Source: Kordia sp050633145 (GTDB lineage Bacteria; Bacteroidota; Bacteroidia; Flavobacteriales; Flavobacteriaceae). From it: 64,000 bases of DNA. Under the pieces are notes generated by a model that was not told the origin of the DNA, made no database searches, and saw only the letters and a program-made list of their open reading frames with translations. Positions 25,730-33,186 of this stretch are shown piece after piece (positions within the stretch are counted from its first letter, which is position 1; each line of letters opens with the position of its first letter). The position numbers were made by a program, and so were the translations under genes. The DNA is taken from assembly GCF_050633145.1 (NCBI RefSeq), contig NZ_JBOEFY010000003.1, positions 62,001 through 126,000 of the forward strand, read 5' to 3'.

Positions 25730-26749
25730 TTACTTGATAATTAATTTCTTAGTTGTAGAAGCATCATTAGAAGATAACTTCATTAAATAAATTCCTGTAG
25801 TCAATTTTAAACTTAAATCAACATTACTAGTTACTCCATTCATCTCCTTAGAAGAAATTGTACGTCCGCTAAGATCAGTAATAGTAACATTCTGTAATGC
25901 TATACCTGAGTTACGGATTGTAATATTTCCATTAGATGGATTTGGATACACAGCAAATGAATTACTTAAAAACTCATCGTTAGATAAAGTCATTAAATTT
26001 AATTCATTAGGCATATTTGCAACAGCAGTAGTATGAGATGCGTCCAATATCTGTACTTGAAGGTAATTACTTGTATTTTGAAATGCAGCTTTTGCAGCGT
26101 TTATAGCTTCTGCTGTAGTAGCAAATCCAGAAAAATCATAAGTACCATTGTATATAACATTATCATACTCATTGTCATCACCAGTATTTTCACCTAATGC
26201 TAAACCACCTGTAGGACTAGTCAAAGTAGATGGTAATGAAGTCTCATTACTATCAGCAGGATCTCCAGCAAAAAGTGTAGATGCAGAACTTAGTATGTAT
26301 AAAAAAGTTGGATTATTTCCAGCATTAGTACCTCCAGCAGGATTAGTAGAATCTTGGAACGCTACAATTTGATCTCCTCCAGTCGATAATAAAAAGTTTC
26401 CTGTTATTCTAGCATCGGTGTACGTTGCAAAATCAGCACCTCCGCCAGCATATTTTACAATATCTCCAGCATCTAAACCTCCAGCAGGAGCAGTGTATTT
26501 TCTAGCACCTTCTGTACAAGCAGGAGCTCTAAAATGATCTGTTGTGCTACTTACACCACAATCTGTAAAGAAAATTCCAGTTCCAGCTGCAATATCTACA
26601 AAAGTTACAAACGCAAAACTATCTGGATCATCTCCTTGCAATTGTATAACAACAATATCTCCAGCAGCAAGTGTTGTCTGTGCAAATGCACTAGTAGTTA
26701 ATAAAAAGATTGGTAATGCAACCAATATAGAAAGTAATTTTGTTTTCAT
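25730..26749 (-). CDS. Secreted protein with T9SS C-terminal sorting domain
   Basis: A 339-residue protein. Signal peptide MKTKLLSILVALPIFLLTTSAFAQ. Residues 26-255 form a Gly/Ala/Asp-rich beta domain (LAAGDIVVIQLQGDDPDSFAFVTF, IFFTDCGV, GGDQIVAFQ) that resembles a surface beta-sandwich found in many Bacteroidota exoproteins. The last ~75 residues are a T9SS type A sorting domain (FAVYPNPSNGNITIRN, VTITDLSGRTISS, TGIYLMKLSS, KKLIIK). Function unknown. Monocistronic. Confidence 0.85.
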   Translation of the reverse strand: MKTKLLSILVALPIFLLTTSAFAQTTLAAGDIVVIQLQGDDPDSFAFVTFVDIAAGTGIFFTDCGVSSTTDHFRAPACTEGARKYTAPAGGLDAGDIVKYAGGGADFATYTDARITGNFLLSTGGDQIVAFQDSTNPAGGTNAGNNPTFLYILSSASTLFAGDPADSNETSLPSTLTSPTGGLALGENTGDDNEYDNVIYNGTYDFSGFATTAEAINAAKAAFQNTSNYLQVQILDASHTTAVANMPNELNLMTLSNDEFLSNSFAVYPNPSNGNITIRNSGIALQNVTITDLSGRTISSKEMNGVTSNVDLSLKLTTGIYLMKLSSNDASTTKKLIIK

Positions 26750-26907
26750 AATGTCAATGTTTAGAATTAGAGTTTTAGCAAAAGTACTAAAATTTAGTTA
26801 AGTGTTATTAGTACTAAGGGATTATAATAGTAAATTTAAGTAAAATACTTCTAAAGAAAATAGTTACATTTTACATTAGAAGTATTTATGTTTATGTTAG
26901 AATTTTT

Positions 26908-27474
26908 TTAACTTCTAGATGGGAAAGTACCTTGCATTGCAATAATATAATTAATTCCTAAAAATGGATTTCTTATATTAAATGCTTGGTTGTTTCCAGT
27001 TGCTCCAGTATTTCCAGTAATACCAACTGTACTTCCTTTCATTACTACATTAGGAGTTTCAGTGTTATATATTTTAACATCACCTGCACTGGCAGTAGCT
27101 AAAGCTAAACTTGCTCCAGAAGGATCATCAGTAGTACCATCATCTTCACTAGCCATCATAGAACCTTTCATAGTTCCTGCATTGTGAAAGTGATTAGGTA
27201 ATTCTAGAAGAGTAAGTGTTTTAGTTTCAATACCACCTCTTTGACCTAGTTTAATGTCAGAAAGTCCTGGTCCACGACCAGCATGAATAGGAGATCTACT
27301 TCTTAAATCTGGCAAAGCAAATGAAGTTCTTCCGTCTCCACCATAGGTAGTACCTAAAAGCGAGAACAAGGCTTGATTTGCATTTATTGGCAATAATTGC
27401 CCGTCGCATAATGCCCAACCTCTTGGAGCAAAATTACCGCCGAACATTACTATTTGCGCTAAAAATGGATTCAT
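26908..27474 (-). CDS. Phage tail collar-domain (Mdp-like) protein, copy 1
   Basis: A 188-residue protein. The N-terminal ~60 residues are a tail-collar domain (IVMFGGNFAPRGWALCDGQLLPI, SLLGTTYGGDGRTSFALPDLRSR), then an LGQRGG-x-E turn, a histidine-rich LPNHFHN and a Gly/Asn-rich C-terminus ending GTFPSRS. Similar small proteins are annotated microcystin-dependent protein or tail fibre protein and are common outside phages in Bacteroidota. The downstream-encoded twin at 27527-28093 has about the same length and clear identity throughout. Whether they relate to the injection system 4 kb away is unknown. Confidence 0.85.
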   Translation of the reverse strand: MNPFLAQIVMFGGNFAPRGWALCDGQLLPINANQALFSLLGTTYGGDGRTSFALPDLRSRSPIHAGRGPGLSDIKLGQRGGIETKTLTLLELPNHFHNAGTMKGSMMASEDDGTTDDPSGASLALATASAGDVKIYNTETPNVVMKGSTVGITGNTGATGNNQAFNIRNPFLGINYIIAMQGTFPSRS

Positions 27475-27526
27475 AATATATTTTTTTAATGTTAATTAAT
27501 TCGATTTTTTTAAAAACTAAAATATA

Positions 27527-28093
27527 TTAGCTTCTTGATGGATATGTTCCAAATAGCGCTATAATATAATTAATACCTTCAAAAGGATTTCTTATGTAAA
27601 AAGATTGGTTTCCTCCTGTAGCTAGTGTATTTCCAGTAACACTAACAGTATCCGCTTTCATTGCTACATTAGGAGTTTCAGTATTATATATTTTAACATC
27701 ACCAGCACTGGCAGTAGCTAAAGCTAAACCTGCTGCAGAAGGATCGTCAGTAGTACCATCATCCTCACTAGCTGTAAGACTACCTTTTAATGTAGCACCA
27801 CTGTGTGAGTGATTTGGCATTTCTAATACATTTAATGTATGGTACTCAGCACCACCTCTTTGTCCTAACTTAATAGTAGAAAGTCCTGGTCCTGTTCCTG
27901 GATGAATAGCACTTCTACCACGTAAATCAGGTAAGGCAAATGTAGTTCTACCATCTCCACCGTATGTAGTTCCTAAAATAGAAAACAACGCCGAGTTTGA
28001 CGAGATAGCTAATAATTGTCCGTTGCAAAAAGCCCAACTTCTTGGAGCAAAGTTTCCTCCGAACATAACAATTTCTCCGATAAATGGATCCAT
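27527..28093 (-). CDS. Phage tail collar-domain (Mdp-like) protein, copy 2
   Basis: A 188-residue paralogue of the neighbouring gene, 52 bases away on the same strand. N-terminus MDPFIGEIVMFGGNFAPRSWAFCNGQLL, the same DLRGRSAIHPGTGPGLS stretch, a PNHSHSG histidine motif, and an almost unchanged central part (ASEDDGTTDDPS-A-LALATASAGDVKIYNTETPNV). Differences cluster near the ends, as expected for variable tips. It is probably the first gene of a two-gene unit. Role unknown; no other phage genes are beside it. Confidence 0.85.
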   Translation of the reverse strand: MDPFIGEIVMFGGNFAPRSWAFCNGQLLAISSNSALFSILGTTYGGDGRTTFALPDLRGRSAIHPGTGPGLSTIKLGQRGGAEYHTLNVLEMPNHSHSGATLKGSLTASEDDGTTDDPSAAGLALATASAGDVKIYNTETPNVAMKADTVSVTGNTLATGGNQSFYIRNPFEGINYIIALFGTYPSRS

Positions 28094-28327
28094 AATAATA
28101 TAGTTTATAAGGTTAAAAGAATAAAGATAGTATTTTTATTGTTAAATACTAATATTCAAAAATATAGGCAATTTGTTAAACATTTAATGGTCAAACCACT
28201 TAAAATTAAAAACAGGTAGAAGTACGTAATTATGGATATAAAATAATTTTTTAAGTAAGAATTGTAGAAAATAGAATCATATATTTTACTATTTTTAAGC
28301 CATACTAACTACAAAATTTAAATAATT

Positions 28328-28684
28328 ATGAATTCAAATTTCGGAGAACAAAAAAAAGGAATCGTTTACCCACCTAATGCAATTCCTTTAGCAACAGCTG
28401 CAGATTGGACAAAGGAATGGCGTAACAGAACAACACTTCAAGATATTAATGGTTTCTGGATACCCATGATAGATGTTAATGAAGCTCGTGAAGAATTGGG
28501 CGTAGAAAACATGAGAGGCTATCTAGGTATTGATGGAGATGGCGAACACCACTTGCTTCTTGTGGGAGTAAACGCAAAAGGAAATGATATGATTGATGAA
28601 GCAGCAGGTCAGTTTGTATATGATTACACGTTACCTTGCCCACAACAATGCGGTAATGGAAATGTACTAAATGGAGGGAAATAG
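28328..28684 (+). CDS. Unrecognised small soluble protein of the sensory operon
   Basis: A 118-residue protein without signal peptide or membrane segment. It has WTKEWRNR near residue 27, INGFWIPMIDVNEAREELG, an acidic IDGDGEHHLLLVGV, and a Cys pair in PCPQQC close to the end. It starts a run of four genes with 3-, 5- and 11-base gaps (polytopic membrane protein, histidine kinase, response regulator), so it probably takes part in the same signalling unit, perhaps as a modulator or reporter. I do not know the family. Confidence 0.65.
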   Translation: MNSNFGEQKKGIVYPPNAIPLATAADWTKEWRNRTTLQDINGFWIPMIDVNEAREELGVENMRGYLGIDGDGEHHLLLVGVNAKGNDMIDEAAGQFVYDYTLPCPQQCGNGNVLNGGK

Positions 28685-28687
28685 TAC

Positions 28688-29332
28688 ATGTCGTTATTAG
28701 AAATCTTTTCACATAGTTCTACTGTTTTACTAATTGTCAATAGTATTCTATATTCAAAATATCTTAAAGCCAAAGATGCAGCATATAAATACTTTGCTGT
28801 ATACTTAATCTTAATGGCAATAAATCAAACATTAGTAACTATTTATTTTGAATTAGAAATTGATAATACATTTCTTGCAAATACATATATGATTCTTCAA
28901 TTTATAATGTTGAGTTTGTTTTATTTTGAAATTTTTAAACAGCAGGAACGAAGAAAAGGTATCCTAATAGCACTATTTACATTATTAATAATATTAGGAG
29001 TCCAATACATACGGACTCCTGATTTATTTTTAAATTACAATACCTTCGGAATCTTAGCAACATCTTCAGTACTTATATTTTATTCAATTGTGTATTTCTT
29101 TTATCATATTGGAGATAAGGAACTTAAGTTGTATTTAGTGAATAGTGGAATATTGATTTATCTCTTAGGAACTATATTATTATTTTCAATTGCTAAAGTT
29201 GGATTAAAACTAGCTAGAGAGATAGAAGTAGCACTTTGGATATTAAATGCTTTTATATATCTTGTATTCCAAGTGATCATTACTACGCAATGGTTTGTTG
29301 ATCGAAAAAGAAAGAAAAATATAAAAAATTAG
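28688..29332 (+). CDS. Polytopic membrane protein of the sensory operon
   Basis: A 214-residue protein with about six or seven hydrophobic segments and short loops, ending in a basic cytoplasmic tail (DRKRKKNIKN). No catalytic motifs. It lies 3 bases after the 118-residue gene and 5 bases before the histidine kinase, which itself has only one membrane segment and no sensor domain. Inference: it may be the membrane sensor that talks to that kinase. Confidence 0.7.
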   Translation: MSLLEIFSHSSTVLLIVNSILYSKYLKAKDAAYKYFAVYLILMAINQTLVTIYFELEIDNTFLANTYMILQFIMLSLFYFEIFKQQERRKGILIALFTLLIILGVQYIRTPDLFLNYNTFGILATSSVLIFYSIVYFFYHIGDKELKLYLVNSGILIYLLGTILLFSIAKVGLKLAREIEVALWILNAFIYLVFQVIITTQWFVDRKRKKNIKN

Positions 29333-29337
29333 TTGTA

Positions 29338-30132
29338 ATGGATTCACTTTTTATTGAAGATATTGGAGTCATTACAGTCGTAATTTTTGGTGTCGTTCTC
29401 TTGTTAGTAATGGGATTAACATTGATCTTGTTTTTCTATTTATCTCGAAAAAAAATCATTCAAAAAGAACTCGAAAAGAAAACACTAGAGCTTAATCACC
29501 AAAAAGAAATGCTCAAAGCCACGATTGTAGCGCAAGAAGCCGAACGCAATCGTATTGCTCAAGATTTACATGATGCTATTAGCGCCAAGCTAAATGTAGT
29601 TTCGCTAAGCGCGAATTTTCTATTAGAAGAAGAAAATGTCTCAGCACAAGAAACAGACGAAATCATCAATCACATGTTGAAAGTGACCAATAAAACGATT
29701 GAAAGTTCTCGGAAAATAGCACACAATTTATTACCGCCAATTCTAGAAAAATTTGGATTGGGAGCAGCTTTAGAGGAATTATGCGATGAATTTAGTAATA
29801 GTAAAAAAGTCCGTGTCTCCTCAAAAATTGAATATAAAACAGGAAGACTTTCAAAAGATAATGAATTGCATGTATTCAGAATTGTACAGGAACTCATGAA
29901 CAATTCCATGCGTCATGGAAAAGCAAAAGAAATTGAATTAAATTTTAATCCTAAAGAAGAAGCTCTATTTTTATACTATAAAGATGATGGATTAGGTTTT
30001 GACACGGAAAAAATTGGCATTCAAAAAGGATTAGGGTTGCGAAATATAGAAAGTAGAGTATCTTTACTACAAGGGAAAATAGGCTATCATAGCGAAAAAC
30101 AAAAAGGAGTAGTAGTACAAATTACCATATAA
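29338..30132 (+). CDS. Sensor histidine kinase (NarL/DesK type, HisKA_3)
   Basis: A 264-residue kinase. One membrane segment (about residues 11-35), a coiled coil, then the dimerisation and phosphoacceptor helix ERNRIAQDLHDAIS with His78, and an HATPase_c domain (VQELMNNSMRHGKAKEI, YYKDDGLGFD, KGLGLRNIESRV). There is no extracellular domain, so the signal is likely received in the membrane or through a partner, possibly the preceding membrane protein. Paired with the LuxR-type regulator 11 bases downstream. Confidence 0.93.
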   Translation: MDSLFIEDIGVITVVIFGVVLLLVMGLTLILFFYLSRKKIIQKELEKKTLELNHQKEMLKATIVAQEAERNRIAQDLHDAISAKLNVVSLSANFLLEEENVSAQETDEIINHMLKVTNKTIESSRKIAHNLLPPILEKFGLGAALEELCDEFSNSKKVRVSSKIEYKTGRLSKDNELHVFRIVQELMNNSMRHGKAKEIELNFNPKEEALFLYYKDDGLGFDTEKIGIQKGLGLRNIESRVSLLQGKIGYHSEKQKGVVVQITI

Positions 30133-30143
30133 AATACAACATC

Positions 30144-30824
30144 ATGGATACACCAATTATAAAAATAGCCATCGCAGACGATGAAGCATTGTTTAGAGCA
30201 GGAATGTCATTCATACTAACGCGCATAAAAAACTTTGAAATTATATTTGAAGCCGAAAATGGTGCCGACTTAATTGAAAAGCTAAAAGTAGCAGCAGAAA
30301 AGCCAGATGTAATATTGATGGATTTAAAAATGCCGCATCTTAATGGTGTTGAAAGCACAAAAATTCTACAAAAAGAATATCCAGAAATCAAAGTCATTGC
30401 AGTAACGAGTTACGATGGCAAATCATTCATTACAAACATGATTGATGTTGGAGCTTCTTCTTATTTACTCAAAAACACATCACCAAAAGTTGTAGTGCAT
30501 ACTATAAATGAAGTGTATGACAAAGGTTTTTACTATGATGAACGCGTGCTGAAAATCATTCACGAAAATCTATTATCTGCCAAAAGCAAACGTATTAAAA
30601 GCGATTTAGATAACAATCTACTCACAAAACGCGAAAAAGAAATTTTAGAACTCATCTGCAATCAATATACGACTAATGAAATAGCAGACAAACTCTTTAT
30701 AAGTCCACGTACGGTGGAAGGACATAGAAATAACCTATTACTCAAAACAGAATCTAAAAACGTGGCAGGTTTAGTTATTTACGGAATCCAAAAAAAGTTG
30801 ATAGAGTTATCACCTGATTTTTAA
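30144..30824 (+). CDS. Response regulator, REC + LuxR-type HTH
   Basis: A 226-residue regulator. Receiver domain at residues 5-125 with acidic Asp12/Asp13, phosphoacceptor Asp60 (VILMDLKMP), a Thr/Ser switch region (AVTSYDG) and a Lys in LLKNTSP; LuxR/NarL helix-turn-helix at about 155-215 (LTKREKEILELI, NEIADKLFISPRTVEGHR). Partner of the kinase just upstream. Its targets are unknown; the injection system that begins 1.1 kb downstream is one candidate by position only. Followed by a terminator. Confidence 0.93.
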   Translation: MDTPIIKIAIADDEALFRAGMSFILTRIKNFEIIFEAENGADLIEKLKVAAEKPDVILMDLKMPHLNGVESTKILQKEYPEIKVIAVTSYDGKSFITNMIDVGASSYLLKNTSPKVVVHTINEVYDKGFYYDERVLKIIHENLLSAKSKRIKSDLDNNLLTKREKEILELICNQYTTNEIADKLFISPRTVEGHRNNLLLKTESKNVAGLVIYGIQKKLIELSPDF

Positions 30825-30919
30825 GCCTTCTTAATTGACAATTTTATGACGTATTCGTTACGATGAATTATACACTCTATAATTTTATGGAAACATGTCA
30901 TTACAAATCATAAAAACTG

Positions 30920-30947
30920 AGCTTAGAAATTAAATTCTAGGCTTTTT
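30920..30947 (+). terminator. Rho-independent terminator of the sensory operon
   Basis: AGCTTAGAA (30920-30928) and TTCTAGGCT (30935-30943) with one G-T pair, followed by a T-run. Confidence 0.7.
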
Positions 30948-31088
30948 AATTATCCAGAATATTATCTTTACTTTTGAAGCCTAAATCAACTATTCGTGAC
31001 AAACTCACGAGGCGTTTTTAGGAAATAAATAAAAACATTTCGACACTAGCGTTGGAATATTCAAATCTTGATTATCGAGTCATAATAT

Positions 31089-31718
31089 ATGAAAAACAAT
31101 ATATTCATTGCCATAGAAGGTATTGATGGAAGCGGAAAAAGTACACAAGCTAAAAATATTGCCAAACGGTTAGAAGCTAACGGACACAAAGTCTATCTCA
31201 CATTTGAACCAACAGACATGCGTATTGGTAAAATGATACGTTCAATTCTTGGAGGAAAAGAAAAAGCAGATGAAAAAGTAATCGCAGCTTTATTTGTTGC
31301 TGATAGATTGGATCATTTACTGCATGAAACCGAAGGAATTCTCAAAAAACTAGAAGAAGGTTATACTGTTATCACCGACCGTTACTACTTTTCTTCTTAT
31401 GCATATCACGGAGCACACATGGATATGGATTGGGTCATTCAATCTAACAAAATGGCAGCAGAAATTTTAAAACCTACAGTAAACATATTTGTAGATGTTT
31501 CTCCTGAAGTTGCTATGAAACGAATCAATGCCAATCGTGAAACAATAGAAATCTATGAAACGCTAGACAATCTCAAAGCTGTGCAATCTCAATACACACG
31601 TGCGTTTGAAAAACTCAAAAAAGAAGAACATATTGTTTCAGTAAATGGAGATGAAACTCCCGAAAAAGTTACAGAAGCACTTTGGGAAGTCATTCAAAAC
31701 GAAATAAAAAATTCTTAA
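31089..31718 (+). CDS. tmk: Thymidylate kinase
   Basis: A 209-residue enzyme that phosphorylates dTMP to dTDP. P-loop EGIDGSGKSTQ at residues 10-20, FEPTD, the DRYYFSSYAYHGA motif (family DR[YF]xxSxxAYQG), and VFVDVSPE-like FVDVSPEVAMKRI. Length is normal. Monocistronic with its own terminator. Confidence 0.96.
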   Translation: MKNNIFIAIEGIDGSGKSTQAKNIAKRLEANGHKVYLTFEPTDMRIGKMIRSILGGKEKADEKVIAALFVADRLDHLLHETEGILKKLEEGYTVITDRYYFSSYAYHGAHMDMDWVIQSNKMAAEILKPTVNIFVDVSPEVAMKRINANRETIEIYETLDNLKAVQSQYTRAFEKLKKEEHIVSVNGDETPEKVTEALWEVIQNEIKNS

Positions 31719-31744
31719 AAAACACTTACAATACAATCATAATA

Positions 31745-31773
31745 AAATCTCTTCAATCGAAGGGATTTTTTTA
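31745..31773 (+). terminator. Rho-independent terminator of tmk
   Basis: AAATCTCTTC (31745-31754) and GAAGGGATTT (31759-31768) with one wobble pair, then T-run. It separates tmk from the injection-system locus. Confidence 0.75.
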
Positions 31774-31836
31774 TGCTAAATAATTAGTTGGTAGTGTGTA
31801 AGTTTTTGATTTTGTAGTGGTTGAAAAGTAAAAACC

Positions 31837-31891
31837 GTGTTTTTCCTATAAATAAAAGTTTTTTCTCCTTAATATAAAAAGTGTTTTTCCT
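31837..31891 (+). promoter_or_regulatory. Two direct repeats upstream of the eCIS locus
   Basis: GTGTTTTTCCT occurs at 31837-31847 and again at 31881-31891. The second lies in CCTTAATATAAAAAGTGTTT, which resembles CCTTAAAAAAAGTGTTT upstream of the Afp15-like ATPase gene (60128-60143). Spacing and position suit an activator or repressor site controlling the first eCIS gene; this is inference. Confidence 0.35.
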
Positions 31892-31937
31892 GTGTCAAAT
31901 TAGCGAATTAACTCTACTAAATCGTCATTACTATGAA

Positions 31938-31945
31938 TAGATTTG
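31938..31945 (+). promoter_or_regulatory. Possible -7 box of the eCIS operon
   Basis: TAGATTTG matches TAnnTTTG exactly and lies 23 bases before the ATG at 31968. No TTG is found at the expected -33 distance, which would fit a promoter that needs an activator. Confidence 0.35.
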
Positions 31946-31967
31946 TTTCGTAATCAATTAGGGGAAC

Positions 31968-32534
31968 ATGATTAATAAATTCGTAGATAAACTAAACGCA
32001 GACGGACTCGTTACTTACATCAATACGTTGCAAGGAATTACGGTAAAGTTAGGAGCGCAAAATGTTGGCGACATTCAATCTGACGAAAATAATATTGAAA
32101 GCGACAATCTATTAATAACGATTGTACGCATTGAAGAAGAAAGTACATTAAAAAACTTTCCAAACCAAAGATTGGTGGAAAACGGAGGAGCGTTTAAACT
32201 AGACAAACGCTTTCCAAAAATTCATCTCAACTATTACTTACTGTTTTCTTGCACATTACAATATGACAAAGCTGTGGCGGTCATATACAAAGCCATCAAA
32301 TTCTTTCAACACCAAAAGAAATTTGCCTTTACGGCAGATGAAGACGATATAGAACTCAATATGGAACTATGTTCACCAAGTTTTGAGCAACTCAATAATA
32401 TTTGGGGAATGTTAGGAGGAAAACAAATACCTAGTGTACTCTACAAAGCAAGAGTATCTGCACTCGAAAGAGACATTGAAAAACTAAGCGCAGTAATCAC
32501 AACGATTGGAGGAGAATTAAAGCACAATGAGTAG
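31968..32534 (+). CDS. eCIS cap/terminator protein, Pvc16/Afp16-like (DUF4255)
   Basis: A 188-residue protein with the DUF4255 (Pvc16_N) layout: INKFVDKLNADGL at the start, LLITIVRIEEESTLKN, a KIHLNYYLLFSCTLQYDKAVAVIYKAIKFFQ stretch, then LCSPSFEQLNNIWGMLGGKQIPSVLYKARVS, which is the family's conserved end. In AFP and PVC this protein closes the distal end of tube and sheath and stops their growth. It is the first gene of the locus and overlaps the next by 8 bases (translation coupling). Confidence 0.85.
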   Translation: MINKFVDKLNADGLVTYINTLQGITVKLGAQNVGDIQSDENNIESDNLLITIVRIEEESTLKNFPNQRLVENGGAFKLDKRFPKIHLNYYLLFSCTLQYDKAVAVIYKAIKFFQHQKKFAFTADEDDIELNMELCSPSFEQLNNIWGMLGGKQIPSVLYKARVSALERDIEKLSAVITTIGGELKHNE

Positions 32535-33081
32535 ATTCAGTTACATATACGCACCATTAACCACGGTGAAATTAAACCATGAAAACGAGTTGGAGGCACA
32601 GAACCATGTAAAAATCTACCCGAGTAAAGCTTCTGAACTGCTCATTCAAAAATACAAACTTGTGGTAAAAAAGATTCCTGATGGTTTTGTGCTTCTTTAT
32701 AAAAGACAAGAAGAATATGAGGCGCAAACGGTAGAAGAAACTTTTATGATTGGTGAAGATGAAGTTACTGATGACCGAATTGTAGGCTATACATCAACGA
32801 TGCCAAATCCTACCTATTCAAATTGGTTGCCCGAAGTAATTGATTTTGATTTGGAATTCTACGCTATTGCGAATCAAAACTATAAAAACGATACCGACTG
32901 GAACAATCTGGCATTAAACGATTTTGTTGTATACAGTGCTACAGATTTAGAAGGAACAATCACAGAAGACAGTACCGTAAATGAACGAATACAACCAGAT
33001 GCAATACTGCAACTCAACATAAAAGAAATAAACATAACAACACCAGTTTCAATAACATTTGAAATAGATCTTAACGCATAA
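32527..33081 (+). CDS. Unrecognised eCIS protein next to the cap gene
   Basis: A 184-residue soluble, acidic protein with no signal peptide (SRFSYIYAPLTTVKLNHENELEA, FVLLYKRQEEYEA, SNWLPEVIDFDLEFYAI, TPVSITFEIDLNA). The start overlaps the cap gene by 8 bases and it lies 105 bases before the sheath, so it is almost surely a structural or assembly part. The AlgoCIS particle from Algoriphagus has been described with a separate cap adaptor; by position this could be the equivalent, but I see no sequence proof. Confidence 0.65.
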   Translation: MSRFSYIYAPLTTVKLNHENELEAQNHVKIYPSKASELLIQKYKLVVKKIPDGFVLLYKRQEEYEAQTVEETFMIGEDEVTDDRIVGYTSTMPNPTYSNWLPEVIDFDLEFYAIANQNYKNDTDWNNLALNDFVVYSATDLEGTITEDSTVNERIQPDAILQLNIKEINITTPVSITFEIDLNA

Positions 33082-33186
33082 TTAATGGCGACGAATACAA
33101 ACTGTATGACAAAACTTAACATACAGGAATAAGGAAAAAATAAGAAGATAAAATAAATACTAACAAAACTTTAAATCATAAATATT

